Source of the DNA: Armatimonadota bacterium
GTDB lineage: Bacteria; Armatimonadota; HRBIN16
DNA: 64,000 nucleotides
Direction of reading: 5' to 3'
Assembly (NCBI GenBank): GCA_026003175.1
Contig: BPGT01000002.1
Location: forward strand, 310,001 to 374,000
The notes beneath the pieces were generated by a model that was not told the origin of the DNA, did no database searches, and worked only from the letters and a program-made list of their open reading frames with translations. The translations under genes and the position numbers were made by a program. Shown one piece after another: positions 47,697-56,073 of the stretch. Position 1 is the stretch's first letter. Each line of letters starts with the position of its first letter.

Positions 47697-48197
47697 ATGT
47701 CCTTTTACCAGCAAGCCCTGCAGGCGAACGCCCGCTACGCGGAGGGTTTTCAGCATGGCGACTTGCCTACCCCGCCATCTCGCAAGGCGGTAGTGCTCAC
47801 CTGTATGGACGCCCGTCTGATGCCCGACCAGTTTCTGGGCTTTGGTATTGGCGAGGCGCACGTTATCCGCAACGCGGGCGCGTTGGCGACGGACGATGCC
47901 ATCCGCTCGCTGGTTATCTCCACTAATCTGCTGGGCACGCGCGAGATCCTGATCATCGCCCACACTGGTTGTGGGATGCTTACCTTCCGCGACGAAGAGG
48001 TGCAGAAACAGCTGCAGCAGCAGTACGGCGCGGACGCCAGCGGACTCGCTCTGCACGCTTTCCCCGACCTGCACGAGAGCGTACGCCGGCAGGTACAACG
48101 AGTGCGCGAATGTCCCTTCATCGCGAAGGATATCCCTGTGTACGGGTTGATTTACCATGTGGAGACGGGCAGATTAGAGGAGGTCGTACAGGCATAG
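47697..48197 (+). CDS. Beta-class carbonic anhydrase
   Basis: 166 residues, a short beta-CA. Zinc and catalytic residues are all visible: C36-x-D38-x-R40 in CMDARL, and H89-x2-C92 in AHTGCGM. Interconverts CO2 and bicarbonate in the cytoplasm, supplying carboxylases. The start is ATG 47697 behind GAAGGAGG, preceded by an AT-rich stretch with several TATACT-like boxes (47640-47660). The frame is open back to 47601 but those residues are not conserved. A perfect hairpin follows at 48215-48248. Confidence 0.93.
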   Translation: MSFYQQALQANARYAEGFQHGDLPTPPSRKAVVLTCMDARLMPDQFLGFGIGEAHVIRNAGALATDDAIRSLVISTNLLGTREILIIAHTGCGMLTFRDEEVQKQLQQQYGADASGLALHAFPDLHESVRRQVQRVRECPFIAKDIPVYGLIYHVETGRLEEVVQA

Positions 48198-48214
48198 ACG
48201 CCTCCTTCGCAGTC

Positions 48215-48248
48215 TCATAGCGAGGGTATTGCAACACCCTCGCTATGA
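48215..48248 (+). terminator. Perfect 13-bp hairpin after the carbonic anhydrase gene
   Basis: TCATAGCGAGGGT and ACCCTCGCTATGA are exact inverse complements separated by ATTGCAAC. No U-run follows, so termination efficiency is uncertain; it may instead protect the 3' end or be a dispersed palindrome. Confidence 0.5.
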
Positions 48249-48328
48249 CGCAAAAGGGCATGGTAGCAACCCCGCCTTCTAGAGAGCATGCTAAACCTTT
48301 GAATATCCCCTCTGGCAGATTCCCCGTT

Positions 48329-48366
48329 TACAGGTTACAATAATCGGTGGAAGCAAGTAACCTGTA
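48329..48366. promoter_or_regulatory. 10-bp inverted repeat upstream of the URO-D/HAD/GH65 operon
   Basis: TACAGGTTAC (48329-48338) and GTAACCTGTA (48357-48366) are exact inverse complements with an 18-base spacer, 15 bases before the first start codon. The left arm overlaps a TACAAT -10-like box (48336-48341). The arrangement suits a two-site operator for a dimeric sugar regulator, or an RNA hairpin masking the translation start. Confidence 0.45.
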
Positions 48367-48381
48367 GAGGACCCGTACAAC

Positions 48382-49476
48382 ATGAACCGCGAACGCGCGC
48401 TGAAGGCTTTTCAGGGCGAGATGACCGATCGCATCCCGCACTGGGAGATCATCTCCTGCCCGGACGCTATCGAGTACATCACTGGCATCGACCCGTGGCA
48501 GCATCCGCGTCTGGCGCAGAGGGCACTGGTGGAGCGCTATGCCATTGACCTGTATACGCTGCCTGCCGAGGATACTCCTGTCCCACGACCACCGGACGGG
48601 GTGGTGTACGAAGATGCGGAAGGGCGCAAGACCGTGCGCTGGGGGTGGGACCACACCTGGCACTGGGACTGGGGACACCGCTTCGAGTGCGTTGAGGATG
48701 TGCTGCGCTATCAGCCGCTGGAGCACTGGGATTACCGCGACATGGACCCGCTGGGCATAGACCTTTCACCGTCAGAAGAGGATCTGGCAAGGCGGTTTCA
48801 GGAGCAGGTAGATCGCGACCGCGCTGCCAACGGTGATCTCTGTCTGGAGATCGGGCATTTCTACAATACGCTGTTCATGTGGCCGCTTCTGACCTTTGGC
48901 TGGGAGCTTTGGCTAGAGGTAGCGGTATGCTACCCGCAGGAGGCGAAACGCCTGTTGCGCGACTTTGCTGAGATCTCACGCAAGGTGTTCCGCGCGTGGG
49001 CGAAGACGGATGTGCAGGTCTTCTCCAGCCATGACGACATCTGCCACCGGCAGGGACCGGTCTTTTCACCGAAGTGGTTACGCGAGAATATCTACCCCTA
49101 CTACGAAGAGTTTTGGGGTTATCTGAAGGCATCGGGCAAGAAGATATTCTTCGTCTCCGATGGCAATGTGGACCTGGTGGCGGATGACGTGCTGGCATGT
49201 GGAGCAGACGGTATCTTCTGCGAAACCTACACCGACTGGAAAGCCTTCGCCCGCAAGCATCCCGACAAGGTGTTGCTGGGAGGCGGCGATAACCGGATTA
49301 TCATGAGTAATGACCGTGAGGCAATCGAAGCGATGGTGCGCGAGATGGCAGAGGTCGGTTGTCACATGCCCGGCTACTTTTTCTGTGTGGGTAACCACCT
49401 GACATGGGACCTGCCACCGGAGGGTGTGAAGGTTTACTTCGACGCTGCCGAGAAGTACGGAGTACGTAGCGTATGA
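48382..49476 (+). CDS. Uroporphyrinogen decarboxylase (URO-D)-like domain protein
   Basis: 364 residues of the URO-D/methyltransferase superfamily (COG0407): MNRERALKAFQGEMTDRIPHWE is the typical N-terminus (xRExxLxAxxGxxxDRxP), with FFVSDGNVDLVADDVLACGADGIF and the late strand LLGGGDN. These TIM-barrel proteins are often corrinoid methyltransferases (MtaA/CmuA-like) rather than real HemE, whose PRPEYMAMRQAGR signature is absent. The gene heads an operon with a HAD phosphatase-like protein and a GH65 phosphorylase. Its sugar-operon setting is unexplained. Its TGA overlaps the next ATG (ATGATGG). Confidence 0.82.
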   Translation: MNRERALKAFQGEMTDRIPHWEIISCPDAIEYITGIDPWQHPRLAQRALVERYAIDLYTLPAEDTPVPRPPDGVVYEDAEGRKTVRWGWDHTWHWDWGHRFECVEDVLRYQPLEHWDYRDMDPLGIDLSPSEEDLARRFQEQVDRDRAANGDLCLEIGHFYNTLFMWPLLTFGWELWLEVAVCYPQEAKRLLRDFAEISRKVFRAWAKTDVQVFSSHDDICHRQGPVFSPKWLRENIYPYYEEFWGYLKASGKKIFFVSDGNVDLVADDVLACGADGIFCETYTDWKAFARKHPDKVLLGGGDNRIIMSNDREAIEAMVREMAEVGCHMPGYFFCVGNHLTWDLPPEGVKVYFDAAEKYGVRSV

Positions 49477-50225
49477 TGGAGGCGGCGATATTCGACATCG
49501 ACGGCGTGCTGGTGGACTCACCGCACGAACGCGCGTGGGGAGAAACTTTACAAAGACTCATGAGTACCCGCTGGGCAGATATCGCTTCTGGCTCCCGCTA
49601 TGCACCGGAGCGCTACACTTCCGAAGTCTATCAGCAGGTCGTATCTGGCAAGCCCAGGCAGGAGGGGGCAGCGGCGTTGTTAGAATACTTTGGTATTCCC
49701 GACCCCGACGGCAGGCGCATGCAAGAGCTATGCGACTTCAAACAGCAGATGATTGTGGATCTGATAGAGCACGGGCTGTTTACCGCTTTTGAAGACGGCT
49801 TGCGCTTCATTCTCGCGTTGAAGGCTAAGGGGATAAAACTTGCCGCCGCCTCGTCGTCCAAGAACGCCAATCGAATGCTGGAGCGGGTGTTTCTGCAACC
49901 TTTCTGCAAAAGGCAATGCCTGCACTTGCCTTTTGTCACCGCTGAAACGCGCCTGATAGACCTGTTCGACGCCAACGTCTGCGGACGTGACTTCGTACAC
50001 GGCAAGCCGCACCCCGAGATATTCCTCACTGCGGCGGCTTTGCTGGGCGTCCCTCCTGAACGATGCGTCGTTATCGAGGATGCACCCGCAGGAGTGCAGG
50101 CGGCGAAGGCAGGGGGGATGCGCTGTGTCGGCGTGGCGCGACGGGGCGACACCGACCTGTTGCTCGCTGCTGGCGCGGACCGGGTGGTAGTAAGTCTGGA
50201 CGAGGTGAACCTCGAGGAGCTGTGA
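49473..50225 (+). CDS. HAD-superfamily beta-phosphoglucomutase-like hydrolase
   Basis: 250 residues, HAD class with the nucleophile motif FDIDGVLVDSP at residues 6-16, KLAAASSSKNANRML (S/T motif II) around residue 125, GKPHPEIFL (K motif III) around 175, and EDAPAGVQAAKAGGM (motif IV acid) around 200. Sequence and size fit the beta-phosphoglucomutase branch, which converts beta-glucose-1-P to glucose-6-P. The gene lies 6 bases upstream of a GH65 phosphorylase that would produce that substrate; GH65-PgmB pairing is well established. Overlaps the URO-D-like gene by four bases. Confidence 0.9.
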   Translation: MMEAAIFDIDGVLVDSPHERAWGETLQRLMSTRWADIASGSRYAPERYTSEVYQQVVSGKPRQEGAAALLEYFGIPDPDGRRMQELCDFKQQMIVDLIEHGLFTAFEDGLRFILALKAKGIKLAAASSSKNANRMLERVFLQPFCKRQCLHLPFVTAETRLIDLFDANVCGRDFVHGKPHPEIFLTAAALLGVPPERCVVIEDAPAGVQAAKAGGMRCVGVARRGDTDLLLAAGADRVVVSLDEVNLEEL

Positions 50226-50231
50226 GGAGGT

Positions 50232-52541
50232 ATGGACGAGTACGACTTTATCGACGGCTGGATCATCCGCGAAACGACGTACAAACCGGAAGAGGAGAGC
50301 GCAAAAGCAACCGTTTTCGCGCTGGCGAACGGCTACATGGGACTGCGCGGAGCAGGGGAGGAACTCCCTCCCACCATCCCAGGCGTCAAGGGATGTTACA
50401 TCAACGGCATCTACGATACCCCGCGCGGCAAGCTTACCGAGCGCGAGTTCCCCAACATGCCCGATTGGACGTTCATCCAGTTCTGGGCGGACCATGACCC
50501 ATTTGACCCCGCCAACATGGGCGAACTGCTGGAATACAGTCGCGAGCTGGATATGCGCAGGGGGGTGATGCGCCGGTACATCCGCTGGCGAAGCCCATCG
50601 GGCAAAACGGTGCGTATGGAGAGCCAGCGTCTGCTCAGCATGACACACCGGCACGTGGGGGTTATTCGTTACCGGCTGCTTGCCGAAGACCCGGTGCACA
50701 TCGAACTGCGTTCCAGCATCGACGGAGCGGTGAACAACCGCTGGGCGTATCACTTCAAGCGGTTCACCCGCCGGCAGGATGGCGAGGAAGACTATCTGGA
50801 AGTGGAGACCTTCGAGCCCGGCTACCATATCGGCGTGATGGCGAGACACGAGGTGCATACACCCGCGCAGGTCAGCGTGGAACGGGACGACCCTACGGAC
50901 CGCTGCGTACAGACCATCTTCACCTTTGACCTGCAGCCGGAGCAGGAGTTCGAACTGACCAAATGGTGCGCCCTGACCGATAGCCGTTTCAGCGAGGGTG
51001 ACCTGCACGCACTCTGCCTTGCCGAACTGGATAGCGTCTGTGCGCTGGGCTTCGAGGCGTTGAAGGCGGAAAATGCGTACCGCTGGGAAGATCTCTGGCA
51101 GGCATCTGACGTGCAGATTGAGGGCGATGATGAGGCGCAGATGGGCATCCGGTTTGCCATATTCCATCTGCTCGCCGCCGCGCCTTACCATGATGACCGT
51201 ATCAGCATCCCCGCGCGCGGTTTACAGGGGCAGGATTACTATGGCTCCATCTTCTGGGACTGCGAGATATTCGTGCTCCCTCTGTTCATCTATACCCAGC
51301 CGCAGGTGGCGCGGAACATCCTGCGCTATCGCTACCACACGCTCGAGGGCGCGAGGCGGAAGGCGAAGAAGCTGGGCTTTCAGGGGGCATACTATGCCTG
51401 GCAAAGTCAGGAAACCGGCGACGAGCAGTGCGACCTGTACGTGTTCACCAATCCGCTCACCGGTGAGCCGATACGCAGTTACTTTGCCGACGAGCAGATA
51501 CACATCTCCGCCGACATCGCCTACGCAATATGGCAATACGTACAGGCGACGGGCGATGAGGGGTTCTGGCTGGACGGCGGCGCGGAGATTCTGGTGGAGG
51601 TGGCGCGTTTCTTCGTCTCGCGGGCGCACTGGAACGCTGAGCGCGAACGATACGAACTGCGTTCGGTGCTTGGTCCTGACGAGTATCATGAGCGCGTGAA
51701 CAACAACGCCTATACCAACGCGCTGGCGCAGTTCAGCGTGCAGAAAGCGATGGAAGTGCTGAACCTGTTGCGAGAGAAGCATCCTGAGGCATACGATACA
51801 CTCAAGGTACAAACGGGGCTGACCGACGGCGAAATCGCCCGATGGCAACACTTCGCACAGAAGGCGTACGTGCCTGCCCCTGACCCGAAAACACGCTTGA
51901 TTCCGCAGTTCGACGGCTACTTCGAGTTGCGCGACGAGCCGGTAGAGGAGACGCGCAAACGCCTGGCACACCCCGACCTGCATCCGGGCGGTCCGCTGGG
52001 TCCCTATCAGCAGACGCAAAACATCAAGCAGGCGGACGTGGTGCTGCTACTGTACCTGTTGCGCGACCACTATGACACCGAAACCAAGCTGGCGAACTGG
52101 CGTTATTACGAGCCGCGCACTGCGCACGACTCTTCGCTCAGCCCGATGGCGTACTCGCTGGTGGCGGCGGATGTGGGCATGGTGGAGTGGGCGTACAAGT
52201 ACTTCCTGTACACCGCCTTTATCGATCTCGCCTCGTACGGACCGCACTGGAATCTGGGCATTCATGCTGCGTCGCTGGGGGGAGCATGGCAGGCAGTGGT
52301 CAACGGCTTCTGTCAGCTGGAGTTGACCGCAGAGAGCATCCGTTTCCTCAAGCCGCCGGTTATCCCGTCACACTGGCGGAGTGTGCGCTTCCGTGTGGTG
52401 TGGCACGGACAGCCGGTGCGGGTGAATGTAGATGGCACGAGCGTGCAGTTGACCAACGAGGGCACAGGCGATGTTCCCGTGCGAACCCAGTCAGGCAGAG
52501 CGGTCCTCGCCCCCGGCCAAAGTTGGCGGTGGGAGCACTAA
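50232..52541 (+). CDS. Glycoside hydrolase family 65 disaccharide phosphorylase
   Basis: 769 residues in the GH65 layout: N-terminal beta-sandwich (FALANGYMGLRGAGEE is the hallmark start), helical linker, catalytic (alpha/alpha)6 barrel, C-terminal beta-sheet. The catalytic acid E is in LGPDEYHERVNNNAYTN (about residue 483), the GH65 signature. FWDCEIFVLPLFIYTQP and KLGFQGAYYAWQSQETGDEQC are other conserved blocks. It likely phosphorolyses an alpha-glucoside such as maltose, trehalose or kojibiose to beta-glucose-1-P; the specificity cannot be read by eye. Starts ATG 50232 behind GAGGAGGT. Three-gene operon with the HAD and URO-D-like proteins. Confidence 0.94.
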   Translation: MDEYDFIDGWIIRETTYKPEEESAKATVFALANGYMGLRGAGEELPPTIPGVKGCYINGIYDTPRGKLTEREFPNMPDWTFIQFWADHDPFDPANMGELLEYSRELDMRRGVMRRYIRWRSPSGKTVRMESQRLLSMTHRHVGVIRYRLLAEDPVHIELRSSIDGAVNNRWAYHFKRFTRRQDGEEDYLEVETFEPGYHIGVMARHEVHTPAQVSVERDDPTDRCVQTIFTFDLQPEQEFELTKWCALTDSRFSEGDLHALCLAELDSVCALGFEALKAENAYRWEDLWQASDVQIEGDDEAQMGIRFAIFHLLAAAPYHDDRISIPARGLQGQDYYGSIFWDCEIFVLPLFIYTQPQVARNILRYRYHTLEGARRKAKKLGFQGAYYAWQSQETGDEQCDLYVFTNPLTGEPIRSYFADEQIHISADIAYAIWQYVQATGDEGFWLDGGAEILVEVARFFVSRAHWNAERERYELRSVLGPDEYHERVNNNAYTNALAQFSVQKAMEVLNLLREKHPEAYDTLKVQTGLTDGEIARWQHFAQKAYVPAPDPKTRLIPQFDGYFELRDEPVEETRKRLAHPDLHPGGPLGPYQQTQNIKQADVVLLLYLLRDHYDTETKLANWRYYEPRTAHDSSLSPMAYSLVAADVGMVEWAYKYFLYTAFIDLASYGPHWNLGIHAASLGGAWQAVVNGFCQLELTAESIRFLKPPVIPSHWRSVRFRVVWHGQPVRVNVDGTSVQLTNEGTGDVPVRTQSGRAVLAPGQSWRWEH

Positions 52542-52675
52542 ACACTCTTCCCTGGCGGTCGCCGGGGCTACCACAGCCTGGCAAAGTGCGTTCATATAAC
52601 CTTAACATCTCCTGAAGGTATAATGAGGGCAGACGGGCAATCAGAAGGGTATGCAGGAAAGAGGGGAGGAGGCAT

Positions 52676-54175
52676 ATGACACCTTCAGAACTTTCACGTC
52701 GGGAACTGTTGCAGGCAGGAGTGGCGGCACTGGTCAGTAGCGGGCTGTTGCTGCGTGAGGCATCGGCACAGTCGCGTCCCCGTGCGTCGCGCGCGCCAAA
52801 GAACATCATCTTCATGGTCTCCGATGGGATGAGCATGGGCGTGCCAACGATGGCAGAGCCGTTCTCGCAGGTGGTGCGAGGCAGAGGCACAAACTGGTTC
52901 CGCTTGTTGCAGGACCCCGAATCGGTGACGGGATTGTTCGAGACCAGCTCGCTGGACTCTCTGGTAACCGATTCATCGGCGGCGAGCAGTGCATGGGGCA
53001 GTGGCTCGCGGGTGTTCAACGGGGCGGTGAACGTTCTACCCGACGGCACGAAGCTGACGCCCATCGCGCATGTCATGCGACGAGTGGGCAAGAAGGTCGG
53101 ATTGGTGACCACCACCACTATCACCCACGCTACGCCCGCGGGGTTTGCCGCATCACACAAGAGCCGCGATGAAGAACAGGTCATAGCCGAACAGTATCTG
53201 GACGTGGTAGACGTGCTGATGGGAGGCGGCAGGCGATTCTTTGACCCCCAACAGCGTTCAGATAAGCGTGACCTGATCGCCGAATACCGGCGCAAGGGTT
53301 ACGCTTTCTGGGAGAAGCGCGAACAAGTGCAGGGACGCGAACGACCGGAAAAAGTGCTCGGGCTGTTTTACAACGGGCATGTGCCCTATACAATCGACCA
53401 CCAGAACACTCCCCAGCTCTGGGAGCAAGTACCCACGCTGGCGGAGATGGCGCGCGTTGCGCTAGAAATCCTCTCGCGCTCTCCAAAGGGCTTCCTGCTG
53501 CAGATCGAGGGCGGGCGTGTAGACCATGCGGCGCACTCCAACGATGCGGCGGCTCTGCTGTGGGACCAGCTGGCTTTTGATGACGCTATCGCAGTAGCGG
53601 TGGACTTCGTGCGCAGGCATCCCGACACGCTGCTGGTGATTACCAGTGACCACGGCAACTCCAACCCCGGTTTGAACGGCATGGGCGAGGAGTATCGTGA
53701 TAGCACGAAGTGTCTGGAGCGGATCGCGCAGGCGAAAGGCTCCTACGTTGCCGTTCAGGACCTGCTGAAGAAGGCGGGCACGCCCACACCCGATAAGGTG
53801 CGTGAGGCAATACATGAAGTAACTGGCATCGAAATCACGCGCGAGGAGGCGGACGTTATCGCCAGCGTTGCCAGCGGAAAACCTGCCCCCACATTGAACC
53901 GCGCCCATGCGAATCTGGCGGGCGTTCTGGGCGAGGTGCTCTCCAATTACAACGGTGTGGCGTGGACGATGATGAGCCATACCAGCGACTGGACACTGGT
54001 AACCGCTTTAGGAGCGGGCAAAGAGATGTTTGCGGGCATTCAGCCGCACAAGGAGGCGTTCCACCGAATGCTGAGGCTGACCGGCATCTCCTTCCGCAAC
54101 CCGGAGATGACACCCGAGCAGGCAAAGCGCTACCTTGCCCGTGCTCCGCGTGTGCGTACGGTGCACTGGGTGTAA
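52676..54175 (+). CDS. Alkaline phosphatase, Tat-exported
   Basis: 499 residues. A twin-arginine signal (SRRELLQAGVAALVSSGLLL, cleavage after SAQ) leads to the alkaline-phosphatase fold: FMVSDGMSMG (first metal aspartate), LVTDSSAASSAWGSG (catalytic serine), GRVDHAAHSNDAA and VITSDHGNSNPG (metal ligands D/H), MMSHTSDWTLV (H). Releases phosphate from organic monoesters in the periplasm. A TATAAT at 52619-52624 lies upstream, though without a good -35. The 134-base gap before it holds only this box. Stop TAA precedes a relic gene by 24 bases. Confidence 0.93.
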   Translation: MTPSELSRRELLQAGVAALVSSGLLLREASAQSRPRASRAPKNIIFMVSDGMSMGVPTMAEPFSQVVRGRGTNWFRLLQDPESVTGLFETSSLDSLVTDSSAASSAWGSGSRVFNGAVNVLPDGTKLTPIAHVMRRVGKKVGLVTTTTITHATPAGFAASHKSRDEEQVIAEQYLDVVDVLMGGGRRFFDPQQRSDKRDLIAEYRRKGYAFWEKREQVQGRERPEKVLGLFYNGHVPYTIDHQNTPQLWEQVPTLAEMARVALEILSRSPKGFLLQIEGGRVDHAAHSNDAAALLWDQLAFDDAIAVAVDFVRRHPDTLLVITSDHGNSNPGLNGMGEEYRDSTKCLERIAQAKGSYVAVQDLLKKAGTPTPDKVREAIHEVTGIEITREEADVIASVASGKPAPTLNRAHANLAGVLGEVLSNYNGVAWTMMSHTSDWTLVTALGAGKEMFAGIQPHKEAFHRMLRLTGISFRNPEMTPEQAKRYLARAPRVRTVHWV

Positions 54176-54199
54176 TCGCCAGCGTACGGGAGGAGAGCC

Positions 54200-54735
54200 G
54201 TGCCCCAACCGGATATCTGCAAACAGTTCCTGGTTTCGTTTCGGTGCGCGCCGCCTGGCGAGGAGGCGAATCTGCAAGGCTATCGGGAAATTGCAGAATG
54301 TGGTTTCAACGTGGTGCTTCCACCATCCAGTGCATGGAGCGTGGAGTTGAATCGCCAGATTCTGCACCTGTGCCAGCAAACCGGTCTAAAGGCGATTATC
54401 GGCGACGGCAGGGTGGTGGCGAAGCAACCCGATGATCCCGAATTCGCACGCAACCTGGACGCGGTCATCGCCGACTATGCTCACCATCCCGCTCGTTCTG
54501 GCAAAGCCATCGCGTGATGCTGCGCCTGCGTGCCTCCGTCAGCGAGGTGGGGGAGGTGAACCAGATGGACGGGCTGGTACAACCTGCCACCTACGACGTC
54601 TCCAGTCGCCGATTGCAGACCGCCTTGTTGCCCGGAGAGGGTAAACTGTTCGTGCTGGCGTTAGCCGCGAGGGGGCATCTGGTAATCCGTCTGAGCGACG
54701 CGAAGGCTCTCTTTTCAGAAACATCAGGTGCGTCC
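54200..54735 (+). pseudogene. Relic of a large glycosidase-like gene with the central part deleted
   Basis: Two in-tandem pieces in different frames. Piece 1 (GTG 54200, good GGAGGAG Shine-Dalgarno) reads FLVSFRCAPPGEEANLQGYREIAECGFNVVLPP and ends in a segment with DAVIADYAHHPA, the usual lead-in to the catalytic TIM-barrel of this protein type. It then runs 7 unrelated codons to a stop at 54517. Piece 2 (from about 54500, two-base frame offset) resumes at MLRLRASVSEVGEVNQMDG and ALLPGEGKLFVLALA, the typical C-terminal beta-module. Roughly 300-500 residues are missing between them. An internal deletion at about 54495 joined HHPA to the C-terminal part. It ends against dispersed repeats. Confidence 0.65.
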
Positions 54736-54825
54736 ATGCTCCATCTTGCAAATAGTCTTTCCTCGCGCGCCCCATGCGTCCTTGCGAGCCGCGAAGCGGC
54801 GAAGCCATCTCCTGCGCCAGAGCAA

Positions 54826-54912
54826 CCTCACCTCCGTCCCCTCTCCTATGAGGGGAGGGATGATTGCAGTTCCCCCTATTCCCCCGCAGGGAAGGGGACC
54901 AGGGGGTTAGGT
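54826..54912. repeat. Dispersed palindromic CCCCTCTCC repeat, copy 2
   Basis: Same orientation as copy 1 at 24021: CCTCACC, CCCCTCTCC-TATGA-GGGGAGGG, CCCCC...GCAGGGAAGGGG, ending GGGGGTTAGGT. Partly diverged. Upstream (54775-54815) lies a piece of the CTTGCGAGCCGCGAAGC-type element. The whole 54736-55039 stretch is repeats without a gene. Confidence 0.65.
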
Positions 54913-54932
54913 GGAAGGCGCGGGCACACCAA

Positions 54933-54958
54933 CGGTTCGGCAGGAGCCTCGCTCTCCA
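54933..54958. repeat. Dispersed GCTCGGCAGGAGCC hairpin, copy A
   Basis: CGGTTCGGCAGGAGCCTCGC then TCTCCA; nearly identical to 59308-59333 and, inverted, to 62228-62253. The core forms a hairpin (GGCTC/GAGCC in the perfect copies). Non-coding. Confidence 0.6.
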
Positions 54959-55039
54959 CCGGGTGAGGAAGAATTCACGCTGGACAGACTATGAGTCAGG
55001 TTGTCACACAGCGTATTTCCTGAAAGGCATGTTCCAAGC

Positions 55040-55939
55040 TCAGTGTCTCTTCAACGGTACCGGCGGCGCAAGCAGGGGGAAGGGCGCGCCCTTTTGTTTC
55101 TTCTGCTTCTGCTTCGCGGGAGGAGCGGGTTTGGCATTGCCCTTCGGGGCGACAGGTGACTGCGCCACCTTCTGCGTGCTCTGCCCCTTCGCCTGCCCAT
55201 CGGGGTAGAAGTTGGTCAGCTTGCGCAGTCCCGTGCCATCGATGCGGCAGATGTACAGGTCAGTGGCTTCGTACTCACCGCGTGCGAATGCTAGATACTG
55301 CCCGTCGGGAGAGAAATCGGCATCTGACTCCGCCATGTGCATATTGTCCCCTAATGGCAAGCAGTGCATATCGGCACCGCTCCGACGGATCAACTACACT
55401 GATGAGCCTGTAAGCGACCGCCCCGGTGACGAGAAAACTACCCATTCCCCATCAGGCGAATAGCGTGGCTCTCCGTCTATGACATTTTCACCAAAAGTAA
55501 CTTGCCGCCTCTGCCTGGTGCGCAGATCCACCTCATAAAGATGGGAACGTATCCCTTCCCCTGGAGGCGGCAAGTCGCTGACGATTGCATATTCGCCCGA
55601 CGGATGCCAGTCAGCCTCGCAGGCTTTACACCAAAATCTTTCCTCTGCCCCGTTTGTAGCATCCATCGTTCCCAAAAGCGGACCTCCTTCACCGCGATGC
55701 ACAAGGAATATGATACGTCCGTCCGGCAACCAGCGCACCAGTTCCACAATACCCGGATGCCGTCCAAGCGGCGTGATGCCTGTGCCGTCCGCTTTCATCC
55801 TGTACACATTCGCCGTGCCCCGCGTAGAGGAGATAAATGTGACGTACTGACCGTCTGGCGACCACACAGGGGACGAATCTTTGCTGCCAGCTGGAGACAA
55901 CGCAGTCAAACCGGTCCCGTTCACATGAACTTTGTAGAA
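55040..55939 (-). pseudogene. TolB-like WD40/PD40 repeat protein fragment, interrupted by TAG
   Basis: Minus-strand fragment of a TolB/DPP-IV N-terminal beta-propeller protein with repeated SPDGQY motifs (VWSPDGQYVTFIS, YSPDGEWVVFSS, FSPDGQYLAFARG) and WHPSGEYAIVSD. A TAG at 55394-55396 splits it in frame; before the stop the frame reads GRSLTGSSV, after it LIRRSGADMH, which joins into one propeller strand. The N-terminus is cut: the frame meets a TGA at about 55952, and no start or signal peptide exists. A Lys/Pro-rich tail (KPAPPAKQKQKKQKG) follows the last repeat. Decayed, not an active gene. Confidence 0.7.
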
Positions 55940-56068
55940 CGGTAATCTCGATCAAGCATTTGGCACAAATCGTCTGCGTTGGTCATAAAACCCAGCTCTA
56001 CCAGCACAGCCCGCACGCGCATATCCTTCTGGAGAAAGCCTTGCCCAGGATATAAAGATGGTCGTTTT
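55921..56068 (-). pseudogene. Fragment of an N-acetylmuramoyl-L-alanine amidase (Amidase_3) C-terminus
   Basis: Minus strand. The frame RVRAVLVELGFMTNADDL, followed by LDRDYRST and a TGA at 55921, fits the conserved end of AmiC-type amidases (P-A-V-L-V-E-x-G-F-x-S/T-N). Just upstream, in a shifted frame, is VKNDHLYILGKAF, another family block. So at least one frameshift lies at about 56030, and the catalytic front half is gone. Its last bases overlap the truncated head of the TolB-like fragment, marking a deletion junction at about 55940. Confidence 0.5.
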
Positions 56069-56073
56069 TCACA

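Noticed and set aside
48200-48260. CRISPR-like repeat at the 13-bp palindrome
   Set aside because: Only one copy; no repeated unit with spacers. I saw no CRISPR array anywhere in the window.
52591-52624. Complete sigma-70 promoter for the alkaline phosphatase gene
   Set aside because: TATAAT at 52619 is convincing but the candidate -35 boxes are 11 or 22 bases away, so I mention only the -10.
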